Shown: positions 1 to 13,300 of the stretch, piece by piece
Position numbering within the stretch: the stretch's first letter is position 1
Layout: every line of letters begins with the position of its first letter
Source: Epiperipatus broadwayi
Lineage: Eukaryota; Onychophora; Udeonychophora; Euonychophora; Peripatidae
Direction of reading: 5' to 3'
Assembly: GCA_028023455.1 (NCBI GenBank)
Contig: JAQFVV010012416.1
Span: 6,243,594 to 6,307,593, forward strand
Length of the DNA: 64,000 nucleotides
The notes under the pieces: model-generated
Told to the model about the DNA's origin: nothing
Seen by the model: only the letters and a program-made list of their open reading frames with translations
Database searches by the model: none
Made by a program: the position numbers and the translations under genes

Positions 1-900
1 CTTACACTATTTATTTATATTACAATATTATTTATAACCCTTAAGAAACATTATTTAAAATATTTATTTACACTAATCTTATAATATTATTATTAAATCA
101 TTACGAACATCTTTATTTAACATGCGTGTATTCAATAAAATAAAATAAAAAATCGATTAGTTTATTACGAGTCATTCTTCATTATTATTTACTATAGATT
201 TATTTACGCTTATTTATTTAACTTGATTTTTATCGATTTTATTTTAACTATTTGACCTACTTATTTATTTACGAACATTTTTTTAAATTAATTTGTGCGT
301 TGATCACTTTTCCTAAGTATTTACCACTTCAAATTCTTATTTTTCTAGAGTGCATTTTTAGTTTTTATCATCATTAGGTAATAAATGTAATATTAAGAGA
401 AGCAGGCAGCAAAGTATAAGGCAATTCAAACACACAGATAGATTTTGTGCTGATTTAAACCAACTTTTAATTTCTTGCAGAAGTCGTGACTACAGCATGG
501 GCATTTTTGTGCACAACGGATCATGAACAGGGACTTTAAGATTGCAAATGGCAGGACTATCTCTACTGCACATTCGACTTACTAAAATATTTATTTTATT
601 TGGTTACTGGGAATTTTTCCTCCAGATTTATTAACTTTTATATGCCAGGACTTTTCTACTGGCGCATCATCATCAGTATTATTTATTCTTCGCAGTACCC
701 ATCTGTAGAACAAATTCACCGCAAGAAAAGGCTTAATCCAACAAAAGTCAGGCCTGGAATTTATCTCCTTGCCCAAATACTCGCACACACCTCAATCCTA
801 ATTTAATACACTTTTTTTTTTAAATTTTATTTGATAATGTTTTATTTTCATTAATACTTTCATTATACACTTATTTATTTCATTTTTATATTTAAAGCGT
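1..900. other. AT-rich sequence, no supported gene
   Basis: Very AT-rich. Overlapping open frames on both strands at 591-806 (65 and 68 codons) match nothing I recognise. They may be decayed 3' sequence of the LTR element to the right, but nothing shows it. A pyrimidine-rich tract ending in CAG at 480 looks like a splice acceptor and is followed by an 18-codon open stretch to a TAA at 537-539. This is too little to call an exon. Confidence 0.3.
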
Positions 901-948
901 TATTTTTACTCTCCCCCTTTTTTTTTTTTTTTAAAAAAAAAAAATTTT

Positions 949-1330
949 CATTTTGTTTGTCTATTTTGATTTTACACATTTATTTTGTTTGTGTCACGCT
1001 CCGCTATGTTCTAGACACATATGAGCTAGGATATCAATATAATCGATAAGACATAATCGAGGGTTTTTGACATAATCATTTTGCTTGTCTATTTTGATTT
1101 TGCACATTTATTTTGTTTGTGTCACGCTCCGCTATGTTCTAGACACATATGAGCTAGGATATCAATATAATCGATAAGACATAATCGAGGGTTTTTGACA
1201 TAATCATTTTGCTTGTCCATTTTGATTTTACACATTTATTTTGTTTGTGTCATGCTCCACTATGTTCTAGACTTATGAGCTGGGATATCAATATAATCGA
1301 TAAGACATAATCGAGGGTTTTGACATAAAT
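949..1330. repeat. Three tandem copies of a 128-bp unit
   Basis: Copies start at 949, 1077 and 1205. The first two differ at only a few bases; the third has small deletions around 1269-1273. Each unit holds the phrases CACGCTCCGC, TATGAGCTAGGATATC and AATCGATAAGACATAATCGA. The array lies just downstream (minus-strand sense) of the gag remnant at 1538-2702, so it may be part of that element's 3' untranslated region. That link is inference from position only. Confidence 0.9.
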
Positions 1331-1537
1331 CATTTTATCGTTGCTTTGACATTTTAAAAACTCTAAGATTGTTATTTATTTACTAAGACTACTTTTAATC
1401 ATTTTTAATTATTCAAACTAACTTGATACTCATTTTTTCATTTATTTCATTAAACTTTGTTAAACATTTTCCATTATTCCGAGTCCATGGTCGTTAATAA
1501 CTAGGTCAAGCCGGCGAATCCGTCAGATTACATATTT

Positions 1538-2702
1538 TTAATTTTTGTCAGGCAGTTCTTTATTATATATTTTTTTCTGCATATAGCCACTCGTGCTGGG
1601 GGATTGAGAATCACCCCTGGGTCTTTTCTTAAATCTAGTACGAGAGATGTCAGGATCGCTGTCAGTTATTCGAAAGATTTTTGTTCTCTCGGGACTATTA
1701 GAATAACGTCTTCTCCGGGGACTCCCCGTATTCGACCTATGTCTATATCTTACGGCGTTTACAGCTGGCGCTCTAAGTTGGGGTTTGAATCCCCTATCTC
1801 TCGTATCAAAAGTTGGTCTAGCTCTGTCAAAAGAGCTCAACAATTCCGCCATTTGTTCCACTGTTTTCCTTTCAGTTCCTATGAGCATTTGCTCAACATT
1901 ATGAGGAAAATTATGGCTGACTATCCTGACAATTTATTGTTCAGATTGTGGGTCTGCTGTTAAAGAGCGTAATTTTGCCACTTGCCTTCTAAAAAAAGAA
2001 ACGAACGGTTCACCAGGTCGCCATTTATCTTGCGAGATCTGGTGACGAAGATTTTCCTGATAATCTTTGCTCCAATAACTAGCTAAAATAGCAATTTTAT
2101 ATTCGTCAAAAGTGACGGGTTTTTTATATAAAGAGTCCCACCAAGATTGAGACCCCCCCTTGTAAATGGCTACAAGCTATTGCGATCATAGCCTCGTCAC
2201 TTAATTGATTCAGAGTGAAATAGCGCTTCAAACTATTTAAATGCTCCATAGGAGCTTCACCTTGATGGCCAGAAAATATCCGTATTTTCAAAAACTGGTT
2301 CACAATTGCCGGATTGTTTATAATGTGCGTGTTTGCACTCAAGTGGTCACACTGTTTTATTTCCGTTTGCGAACTATTTTTACTATTCTTTTGATTTACT
2401 TTCCAAGCTAAATCCGTCATTCCGACTTTTATCTCTTCAATTACTTTTCTATCTTCTATCTTATTTTTTTCAATTACTTGGTAAGCGGTCTCTATTTGAT
2501 TTTCTACTTGTGTTTTAATCTCTTCTATTTCTTCCCTAATTTCTTCTTTTATTTTATTCTGGCCCATTTCGATCTGGTCCTTTAACTTTTCAAGCATTTC
2601 AGCTTGCCCTTCCAATTTACTCTTCATTTCATTATTTTGGTTTTTAAGCTCTTCAGCTATTTTTTTATATTCTTCGGCTGTTTCTTTTTGTTTTTCAAAC
2701 AT
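1538..2702 (-). pseudogene. LTR-retrotransposon gag remnant, frameshifted
   Basis: Two minus-strand open frames make one gag-like protein. The 5' piece (2702-2124, 192 aa) begins with about 110 residues of Glu/Lys/Gln-rich coiled coil (MFEKQKETAEEYKKIAEE...). It then shows capsid-like sequence with phrases such as IRIFSGHQGEAPMEHLNSL and DEAMIAIACSHLQGG. At a run of seven C (G on the coding strand) at 2153-2159 the frame is lost. In the other frame the capsid continues with QSWWDSLYKKPVTFDEYKIA and runs through 2120-1890 into the 3' piece (1888-1538). The 3' piece is an Arg/Ser/Pro-rich basic tail (RYRHRSNTGSPRRRRYSN) of the kind that binds RNA. No zinc knuckle, protease or reverse transcriptase follows. 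It is therefore a gag-only or deleted copy, probably Ty3/gypsy- or Pao-like. The family call is inference. Confidence 0.7.
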
Positions 2703-3393
2703 GCAAGTTAATAAAGCTATGACTTCCCTATTCTCTTCTTTTTGCTCAACCTCTTTTTTGTTTTTATCTTTTTGTTCCTCACTAGAAGCATTCTCTACTT
2801 TCGCTTGAGTTTCTATCTTTTCTTCACTGGGGACCTTTTCTATTTCACTAGTTTCGGTTTTATTTTATTCCTTGCTGGGAACATTGTCTGTTTTTTTACC
2901 TTGAGTCTCCATTTTAGGTTTATTTCTTGTCATATTTATAATTTTAAACTTTACTTTTTTATATTATTTTTTTTTAATATTATATTTTATTCACGCTCAT
3001 AAGTTTACTAATTTCTAATTTATTTATTTCTTTCTAAACTGGAAATACACGCTGACTCCGCCCCTCCTTTGTCCATTTATCTCTACCCAATCTTAATGCT
3101 TAACTCCGCCCAAACATCCAACTGTCTCTGATTTAACAGAATGTTTTATTTTAAATAACGTAAATAGCACAAAATCTCTTTTCATTTAAAGAAAAAAAAA
3201 GTTTCGGTCAATTCTTTTTTTTATTTTTAATTTAATACACTTTCACATACGTAATTTAGATTTCTTTAAGGTGTTTATTTGTAAACAAGAAACAAAGTAT
3301 TTAATTAACTGTCATTTTTGACGGATTCGGCCCCAAACGTTGGGTAAAGTCATTTATGTACCGGCTCGAACCGCTGAAACCACTTACTTACAT

Positions 3394-3630
3394 GTATATA
3401 AGTTTTGGCCGGTTTCAAACTCCTTCATAATACATTTATAATCTTATAAAGGTTACGTGAACGAACCGGCACGTTCGAGCAAAATGGGAGATCTTATTGA
3501 TAGCTTTAACTATCAACAATGGCCCATCTCGGCTGCTAGATTCAAACCCCTACTATCCAAATACTTTATTTGTTTCGGGGTAAACCCCGGGGCGCCAGCT
3601 AGTCTGAAGACTAACGTATTCGGGCAGTAG
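3394..3630 (+). CDS. Small open frame behind a TATA-like box, unrecognised
   Basis: TATATAAG at 3394-3401 lies about 85 bp upstream of an ATG at 3484 that opens a 48-codon frame ending in TAG at 3628-3630 (MGDLIDSFNYQQWPISAARF...). The block 3320-3660 is clearly less AT-rich than its surroundings. I do not recognise the peptide. The block may instead belong to the LTR or leader of the minus-strand gag element: the minus strand reads TGGCGCCCC at about 3589-3598, like a tRNA-Lys primer-binding site. I favour retroelement leader over a host gene. Confidence 0.2.
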
Positions 3631-3660
3631 GCTCATAATCCAGCACTCGAAACATTCCCT

Positions 3661-5280
3661 TAAACTAGCTCAGTCTAATTTTATTCAATAACAAATTATA
3701 CAAAATTGGTTGTGGAAAGAATTAATAAAAGGTTGGTAAAAAGAATTGACCGACAAATAAAGTTTAAGTTTTAAAGACAATTTATTAACTAACATTAAAT
3801 AATCTTAAACATTTTATAAATTTAATATAATACACACACATTTTAAATTAACATTTCTAAACTAGTTTAAATATTCTTGTAGATTTTAATAGTAGAACAC
3901 TGGTATTTATATAATTTAACAAATAACACTGATATAATGATCACGCACATATTAACTCATAATAATAAAGCATTAATAGCATTTGAAACTTAAACACACA
4001 TATCAATAGTTCATTTTATGTATGATAGAGTTCATATAATTTGAATCTTGAATATTTATGAATTACAGCGGTGGCTACTACGTATAAATGATAATAAATA
4101 AATGTTTACCTAGGATTTTTGGAACGGGGATATTGCTTGTTGTTGAATGCTTCTGCTGCTTCTGATGGATTATATCTAACCGGTTAGATTTGGACGTTTC
4201 TTGAAGAGATTTTATGCGAAACCATTTGCTTTATTCTTGAAGACAGTTGGACGTTTGACGGAGGATTTCTGAGTTGTTATGCAGACATTATTTCTCAGGC
4301 AGGTTTTGATGATCTTGTTGGACTAAAAAGGCTGGAGCATGAGCGTATATTTCCAAAAGCTGCTCAACAATGCATGTTTGTTTCTGGATTCATAATAGAA
4401 ATTATCTCAAACTGGAACAAGACTGTCACTGCCAACTAGACTGAATAAAACTCTTAACTGATTGTTCGATAAAATATTCCGTATTTATACCGACAAAGTG
4501 TTTTCCTTTTGATATCCTCCGGCAAATATCTGTTGTCGAAATTCTTTAGCAATTAATCCTAAGACAACGTATTTTTTGATTGATTGTTTAATTAGTAGTA
4601 GCTATTTCAAAACGTGTTGTTTTCATATCTTTAATTAGTAGCGCATCGCTGTGTTTTTTTTTTTTTAAATACATTTTTCATTTATTTATAATATTTAATA
4701 CTGATACATTTTTTTTACATTCGCACGCACATATATAATTTTACTCTACACATCAAAACTAGTTTTAAGATTATTTTTCTTCTTTAATTTAAATGAAAAG
4801 ATTTATATATTTTTTTAAAGCTTTTAAATTGTATTTCACTAATAATAATAAACTCTTTACTTCCTTTTTATAAAACCTTCAGTTTAACTTTAAGAAAAAC
4901 CTCTTCCCACTTTAAATCAATGATTTTTCAACTTTTATTTCAAACTCTTTTGCGAAAGATTTTTTTGTTTTAATAATTTTTTTATGACAAAATTATTTTA
5001 TATACATGTGCCAATTTGGCCTTGGCACAATATATATATACAAACACGCTAAAACAGACCCCAATATTAAATCTATATTTTTGGAACATGAAATTGAATC
5101 TGCACGCAATTTCAATCCACTTAATATTGGTTATTTGTATTGAGCACAGCTGTAATTTTAAATAAATTATAATCTTTCGAACATAATTTTCCATCACCAC
5201 TTATTTTTAATATGAAAAAATAATAATAAAATGGAAATATAATTAATTATAATTGGCAATAATAAATAAAGGTAAATACT
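3661..5280. other. AT-rich, possible minus-strand LTR promoter, no gene
   Basis: A less AT-rich patch at about 4130-4500 carries TATAAATACGG on the minus strand near 4484-4494. This is upstream, in minus-strand sense, of the primer-site-like TGGCGCCCC at 3.59 kb and the gag at 1.5-2.7 kb. The order TATA, leader, primer site, gag would fit a minus-strand LTR element, but no second LTR copy was found. The rest is simple AT-rich sequence. Confidence 0.3.
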
Positions 5281-5289
5281 ATAACATGC

Positions 5290-5390
5290 AAATGCCTATG
5301 TCTATATAGGATACCATAAAGGCGAGCCCAGCCGAGTCATTGCGATCTTCGTAGTGATAGGTGAGATCGATAATGCAGAAAAAGTGACTA
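5290..5390. other. GC-richer block with nested stems, candidate structured RNA
   Basis: In very AT-rich surroundings this block has several complementary segments. CCTAT (5295-5299) pairs with ATAGG (5306-5310). CGATCT (5343-5348) pairs with AGATCG (5364-5369). AGTCA (5335-5339) pairs with TGACT (5385-5389), enclosing the second stem. It does not match U1, U2, U4, U5, U6 or 5S sequences as I know them. It could be a SINE fragment, a small RNA gene or chance. Confidence 0.15.
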
Positions 5391-6211
5391 TTCCTAACTT
5401 AACTTAAAATTCGCAATGCATACAAGTTTTTATATTTCCACATAAACTAAAACTATTCTCTACTTTAATAATAGATTCACATTTATTAAAATAAATAAAT
5501 TTTTCAGGGTTAATCAATACTACATATACTCTTATTTTATTTTAATAATAAAAATATTTGCAAGTATATTGTTTATTACTATAAGAACTAATTAAGAATA
5601 ACTCAATCTGTGTTTAAAACTAAAGCTAGCAATTTTAATTAGAAAAAGGTAATTAATGATATATCTCAGGGTTTTATAAAGTAAGAAAATAAATGCATGG
5701 ATATAAAATGTGTTTATGCCTTTTAGAATACAACAGTGTAAAAAGGATTTTATGTACATCATCTTACCCAATATTTTTATATTTCAGATAGCATTAGTAC
5801 AATAATAATGTATTTAATCCAAATAGATTTTATGTGTAATCTAATATCTCAAATAGGATCATTTATATTGTGAATATGCAGTGATGATGTTTCTTTAAGG
5901 GGCTTTCCAGTTTGACATTGTCCTGGTTTTGGCATGAGGATTATATTCTTCAAAGTCCCTGCACTACATTTTATTTTAGTCTATTAGAAATTAAGTTTAT
6001 AGTTAACCAGTATATTAATAGTTGTAAATGGCAATGTACAGCACTGATGATGATCAGCATGTTTTAATGTTCCAGCATTATTGTTTTTCTGATTTTTTAT
6101 TATTATGTATTCTGATGGATGAGCACTTAGTGTGTGTCTCCAAATTAATGGTTAAATAATTGCCCAAACTGGCAATGGCTTATTTAGACTGGTCTACAGA
6201 AGACCCATTTT

Positions 6212-6345
6212 CAATCCAGTCACCAGATTAACTGTTGATTTATATTATGTATTGTTCAAATCCATTCATCAGATTGACTGTTGATGTATGTTTGTATTGT
6301 TCAAATCCAGTCACCAGATTGATTGTTGATTTTATTTCATGTTGA
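6212..6345. repeat. Three tandem copies of a 45-bp unit
   Basis: Units start at about 6212, 6257 and 6302. They share CAAATCCAGTCACCAGATT followed by GACTGTTGATTTATATT-like sequence, with a few substitutions per copy. Confidence 0.8.
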
Positions 6346-6697
6346 TCATTCATGATGATGAATGTTGAGTATTACTCATACATACTCTGACTTATTATAA
6401 TACTGGTTGATATATGTATAATTAATTACAGTTGCTCTGATGAGTAGCTGGCTGATCTCTCAGAGATCTTTTGATCTTATGCTCATTGTATATATAAAAT
6501 TATATATATTTTTGGATCTTAAACATTACTTTAACATTTTTTTAATTATAGTTTACTTTAAATATTATACTTTTGTAAATTTTAAATTTACATTTTAAAT
6601 TTAATTTACTTAGGAGTGATGATGTTGTTCCATTACTTCGGGTACAACCCCATCCACACCCAGTTTCACTCCTTTCTTATTCTCCCATTCCGTTACA

Positions 6698-6733
<36 letters not shown>

Positions 6734-6734
6734 A
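6698..6734. repeat. (TA)n(TG)n microsatellite
   Basis: About eight TA units followed directly by about ten TG units. Confidence 0.95.
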
Positions 6735-7300
6735 GATAAATAGACAGATAGAAGGATGGATAGATGGGTGAATATGAAAATATTGGAATTTTACTTACTG
6801 CGTAATAAAATTAGAAATTTGTATTATAATACTCTTACTGTTCTATATTTCATGAAATGTACAATTAGTATTATATATTGTTAATGATCTTGATATTGTT
6901 TGGGTGTGCATGCGGTGTGTGTGTGTTTATTAAGACCTTCATGGTGTAATAATAAGTGCATGACTTATTTAAAGTCATCTACCAGTTAAGTCATAATCTA
7001 GAAGTCTTATCCAGCCACATGAACTTGAAATTTTTTTCAGGACATAAGCACGCATAGAATTTCTGTTTCAGATGCCCAGTTCATAACCAAATTAGCTAGT
7101 TGTACAATATTGGTTAGTAAATGGGCATCTCATTAAATATTAGTTGAATTAATAAAGATTCCAGGGTAATCTGAGTTGATTAAGTAAATGTCAGATTATA
7201 ATATGATGTGATCTTAATTGGTGTCTATGTGTTATATTCATATGGATGTTGACCGTATGGTTATCTAGCTTTTTAATTATTATTATTTTTTTTTTTAAAG

Positions 7301-7366
7301 GTGATTAATAAAAAAGAGGCCAGAAAGCAAGAAGATTTAACAGAAGAAGAAAAAGAAGAAAGACAG
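7301..7366 (+). CDS. cdc37: cdc37 exon (first one visible)
   Basis: Acceptor ...TTTTTTAAAG ends at 7300 and donor GTATTT starts at 7367. The exon has 22 codons, phase 0 at both ends, VINKKEARKQEDLTEEEKEE followed by RQ. This is the charged linker that precedes the middle domain in Cdc37 proteins. Confidence 0.88.
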
Positions 7367-10300
7367 GTATTTTCAACAATCTTTTAATTTGTATTACATA
7401 TGTGTAAATGTATGATGTATAATGTTTTCATATTATCATCCAAGTAATAGAAGTAGCTTAGTAACAATTGATGTTTCTAGAGATATTGCTAATAGGTCAA
7501 ATTATTGATCATCTATTACATGGCTCAACTGTCAATTTAAAAGTATTTAAATTAAAAGAAAGGGTAAGAGTCGAGGGTGATTAATATTATGGGTTTTGTT
7601 TTAATAATCATATTTATAAGTTTCCTCTATAGCAAGAATAATTTGCATTTCTTCACATTTGTTAATCCATTTAGATTTAATCTTACATATCTCTGATTGA
7701 TTTCTAGAAGTATGCAGTGTGTATCACATTTGGATAGATAAGATTATTTTTAGCAAAGTTTATATTGTATCCAGTATCCAGAACATGTAGAACGAATTCT
7801 TGTGTTGATCATTTTTTATTATTTTAATTTATTCATCTTTTCTAGTAGTGATGTAATAAATGTTCATACTCATAAATTCTGTAACGAAATATATAATAAC
7901 CTTGACTTATGTGTCTACTTATTAGATAAAGAAATGTTTATATTTAGACAGGTGTAATTTTTCATAATGTTTGGAACATTTATTTGTGTTTTTGATTTTT
8001 GAACAATTTTAAAAATCAGAATTTTTTACAATTATCATTCTTTAATTAATTTGATGTGAAAAATAATTTAAAGTCAATACACACTTTAATGATATACTGT
8101 AAATGATGAGATTACTGACTAATGAATTATCTGTTATGCAAATAATTTATTACCACATTTCACAAAAAGTATGTTTGATAAATAAAATGTTAGTATTTCT
8201 TATTTATCTAAATCAAAGGGTCATAAGTCTTTTAATTAAATAAGCGAATATATTAATAAAGTCATCCATTGTGATTTAGCTTATAGTAGAGTGATAGTTT
8301 GAAAAGCTAGTTTCCGGATCAAATCCCACTTCTAACTGCTTGAACTTAACCCCCAGAGCTACTAACCATTTGATTATATTTAAGTATTAGTTTAATCATT
8401 TTCAGTAATCAAATCTGTAGATAGATTGGAATGTGTTAAAAATTATTTTCTTAACATAACAGAATACAATTTCAATATTAAAATAAGAATTTAAAAATAA
8501 ATATGAAAGTGAAGATTCCCTTTTGTGGAATTATCATCTTTGATTTATTAGTTTTATTTTTTTAGTTGATATTAGTAATAGATATTAATAATGTTAATTT
8601 TAAGAATCCAGGAGAAATTAAATTTAAGACATTTTGAAACATTTCAACTATCGACAAAGAAGATATTATTGATTATAAAACTTGAAAAATCAAAAATTGC
8701 TTTCCTAAATAAATTATGTAATATAGATTAGGGAAACTTTGATAAGTCTCATAGATCTTATTATTATTTTAGTACTCCACACTAATGATAGCAAACATAA
8801 CTATCTAGCATTTATATAATCTTAACTGCTATAGTTAAATTAAGATAATTAGAATTGTTACAATGTTGATTTTATATATATGTATGTATGTATTGAAATT
8901 ATATGATGAATATTCATTCTAAATATTATATCATTTTTATATATATTATTAAAAGTTGTTATGCTTGTTGTCTTTTCTCTGTTTATTTCAATTTGTCTTT
9001 ATATTATTTATTTCATATATGTATTAAACTGGTCTCACTCAAAATTGAATTGATAAATAAAAATGTCAGAATTTGAGGCATAGAAAAATATAAAATTGGT
9101 ATTGTCAAAATTATAAGCAAAAAGTAAAGGAAAAAACAAAACAACATTAAATTGTTTTTTTTTTAAACATTTAAAGAAAGTATAGACGAGTAAATGCTCT
9201 CTTTATATATGTGTTTTTAATTATTGTTTTCATAGAAAAGATTAATTTTTATGCTTATAAATGTCTATATTTATACTTTTAAATAAATGTGTATATATAT
9301 ATTAATACTCCTTCAATGTATTGTATGACCATTATATATATAAAAATAAGTACTGTACTGTGGTTTTTTTGTATTTATAAATTTCACCACTGTTCATCAG
9401 GCTAATTATTATAACAATCATTCATGATTAACCAGTACTTCTGTCTTTAAGTAATTGTTTCTTAAAAAAGTTATTGTACTTTTTTCTTTTAGAGGGACTT
9501 TGTTAAAAAATATGAGAAGCAAATCAAGCAATTTGGAATGATGAGGAGATGGGATGATAGTAAAGAATTCCTTATGCAAAACCAATATTTGGCTTGCGAA
9601 GAAACGGCCAATTATCTTGTGTTATACTGTATTAGCTTAGAAGTAGAAGAGGTTGGTTTGTTTTTTTTAAGTATGAGTTGTTATTGTGTTTATCAGCATT
9701 ATTATTTTAAGCATTAAATTTGTTTTTTTTTTCCCTCTAGAAACATGAATTAATGGCCCATGTAGCTCATCAAACTATTGTAATGCAGTATATCCTTGAA
9801 TTAGCTAAACAATTGGATGTTGATCCCAGAGCATGCATTAGCTCATTTTTTTCACGGTAAGGATTCATACAAAAGAAAGTATGAAAAATTTACAGTTAAC
9901 ATATTTAAATTGGCAAATCACAATTATTTTAAATGATTTTTGATAATTGTATTTAAAATATGGATATGTTCTGGGTTTTTCTAAAGATCTCATATTTTAA
10001 AGTACAAGTTTATGCATTTGTCTGATAATGTATATATTTTAATATTTAATAAACTGTCCTTTTTTTACACTTAATTTTTACAATGTTTAAATTTTAAAAG
10101 TTTCACGGTATTAATCCTTTAGCCATGCGCGCCCCTTGATGGCGTTATTTATGTCTAAAATCACATAAAACTGCTGTTTAAGCGGCCGCAGGACATATAT
10201 TACATCTAATATGCCCTGTATGTTGTATTAGACATAGCACATAAATATTACGACCTGCTTTGTGCTTTGCGAATCACTTTATGCCAATTCTCACACATAA

Positions 10301-13300
10301 ATGTTTTCTCCCGTCTTATGTGAGGGTGTGTGTATCTCAAGTGTTTTAAAGTTTTTACTTTGAAATGTTTTTTTTTTTTTTTGCTAAATGGAAATCACAC
10401 ATTTTGACTAAGATGAAATTGTCACAAAGTTCAATTCGTCCTGGAGACAAATTTGGAGGTGACAAAAGTAGTCCGAATGTAGAAATGAGCCGAATTCTGA
10501 GATCACTCATCAAGCAACGTTTTGTCAAGACAAACAAAATGGTGCATTTTAGCAAACAAATCGTCTGCTTGAAAGATTTGCCGTCAACAGAATTAGATGC
10601 TGCAGCATTTCTGCAAGCGAAAAATGTTCTAAAAATTGAGAAGACCTGCATTTGTGGATCGTCTATGAGAGTGTATAATACGCATACAACAAGTCAATTC
10701 AGATGACCCAATCTACAGCAACTTCTTTAGAAACTTGTAAAATTGTTGTTGTTGTTTTTTTTGCTTTCTTTTTTTTTTTCTGTTGTTCCGATTTCACTTG
10801 AAATTTGTTTCATATTTTGATTAATAAAAAAAAAAACTTTTCATTGCTGTTTTTGTGTTTAGATGTGTGTGTTTGTGTTATGAAAACCATTATTTTTTTC
10901 ATAACGGCTAAAGGATTCATACCAAATAATGATTTAAAAAGGTAAAATAACCTTAAGACAAGTAACAGTTTATTTCGTGTTTTGATTAATAAAAAAGCAA
11001 AACAGTTTTTATTGCTCTTTTTCTGTTTATGTGTATGTGTGGATTATAAAAAAAAAAAAAAAATTGACTAAAAAATAATCATAACAAGATGAAAAAAAAG
11101 TGTCAAAAAACAATTAAACTACCTAATCAAATAAAGCCGGCCCTGTAATGTTATATTTTATGTGTGTGTTTGTATTTAAAAAAAAAATTTGATAATGTTT
11201 ATAAAAAAAAAAAAGTTGATCAAAAACTAACCATAACAACATCAAAAAAAAAAAAAAAGAAAAAACAATTAAACTACCTAATCAAATTAAAGCTGGTCCT
11301 GTAATGTTACATTATATGTGTGTGTTTGTATTAAAAAAAAAAGTTTGACAATGTTTATAACAAAAAAAAGTTGACCAAAAAGTAACCATAAAATATAGTA
11401 TAATTAAAGCCACTTGAACATAAACTAACCGTAACAACATCAGAAAAAAAAGATAAAGAACAATTAAACTATAAATACAATTTATCCAAACCGCTTCAAA
11501 CACTTTTTAGAAAAACTCTTTATTTGTACATACACCTTACGTCTCGACTGACCTGCAGTCTTCTTCAGAGCTATGATATAATGAACAAAATAAAATAAAA
11601 AACATAACTATATAATAATACCATAAAAAAATTTAAACAATAAAAAACTAAAAACAACATAAAATATATATATATATATTAAAAAAACAAAACAAATAAA
11701 TAATCAAACGCAAATAAAACAATTAATATAAAATAAAATGTACAACATAAATAGAAAATAAATATAAATTATGCATGTGTATTCCTAACTTTATACATAT
11801 ATACATTCAAGGACAACTATTAATCTAAATATATTATCTATTTTATTATTATTAACAATCTGCTAATTATCTCTATTCTTCATAAACTTAAACTTTATGA
11901 TTAGTAACTAAAATTCTTTTAATTTTAAATCATATATTTATTATTTCCTTACTCATTCTTCTTTTAAAAATAGTATTTTATATTTATTATTATTTCTGAA
12001 TATTTAAAACCTATAAACATTATAATCTTTAAACTTACCAAGTTTATTTTGATCTTCTAAATAAAAAATTTTTTTTTTCAAATGTGATGTGATGTATTTT
12101 GGCTTCTCCTTAAACGAAGTCAAGAATATCTTGGCAATTATGCCCAGATAAACCTGTTAGCCACTTTATTTTCCATTCCCCACTCTAAGTCTTCCCATAT
12201 TCTGCCCCATCCCAGTTTCACTACATAATCTTTGTCAACTCCATGGCCTTTATATCTAATTCCCCCTTATCTTTTCGCAAATCCAGCATAAAAACGAATA
12301 ACTCACTTTCTATATAATCACTTTGTTCATAGCTATTCTCCCATAACTTCATTATCTGTACCCTTTCTGCTTTCAAGCATTTACATTCAATCAACAGATG
12401 CCTAATATTTTCTATACCTTCCTTCCACAATTTGCACACTAAATCACCCATAGATTTCCATTTACATGTATATTCTCTTGTTGCTAAAGATCCCGTTCAA
12501 GCCTTAACACAATCATCCCACCTTTTATACAATTTATACTGATATAAATTCTTTATCCAAATCTTTTGCATACCACATTACTTTTTTCACCCATCTTGTT
12601 ACCTGCCCTTTATCCATAACCCAATTGAACACTATTTTGGCTATTCTTTTACTATCCATAAACTGCAACCTACCAAACATTTTCATTTTACTTTTTGCAT
12701 CTCTCATATAAAAACCTGATCATCCCATTTCTCCTTGAATTGCCTCCTTTGCTGTCCACATCTCTGTATCTAATGCATGTCTTCCTATTTCCCTTTGTAC
12801 TTTCTCTAAATAATCTAAAACCGTTTTACTAACACATAATGCATCATTACCATATGTTAACCCTACTACTGCAACTCCCTTCCATACAATTCTAGCTACA
12901 TCATATTTATTATATGAAAATACTGTTAGTTTTTTTACCAAACCCTTTCTTTTCTTTGCTTCATTTATCAATTTTTTTCTCCCATTCATCCAAGCAATTT
13001 TCCTGATTACATAAGATGATTTCCAAATACCTATATCTAGCCACCATACTTAAACTTTATATCACCCAATAAGAATTCTACATCTTCTCTTTCCTCAGTA
13101 TTAACCATCATTATATTTGATTTTTCTTCACTAAATTTAATCCCCATCTCTTTACCCACCCTTGCACATGTCCTCAACATAATTTTCAAATCTTCTCTTC
13201 TTTCTGCACACAAAAAGATATCCGCAAAAAAAAGACCCGACAAAGTATATACTCCTTTGCCACCTATTAACGGTATCTCTATCCCTCTTCCTAGTCTTTC

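Noticed and set aside
481-539. Possible terminal exon after a good splice acceptor (18 codons ending HEQGL, stop)
   Set aside because: Too short, no recognisable protein, and nothing upstream in the window to join it to.
1604-1963. 119-codon frame opposite the gag 3' piece
   Set aside because: The opposite strand has coherent gag sequence; this is its shadow.
4982-5200. 72-codon frame, minus strand
   Set aside because: Low-complexity AT-rich translation with no motif; expected by chance.
5290-5390. U1 snRNA gene (GATACCAT and GGCGAG resemble parts of U1)
   Set aside because: Order and spacing of the matching words are wrong and the 5' splice-site-pairing start is absent.
6431-6475. CTGATGA followed by a hairpin-like stretch (CTCTCAGAG)
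   Set aside because: No GAAA at the required place and no stem III; not counted as hammerhead-like.
10107-10124. piggyBac assignment from TTAA next to TCCTTTAGCC
   Set aside because: The end similarity extends outside the TTAA and the flanks show a clean 8-bp duplication, which piggyBac does not make.
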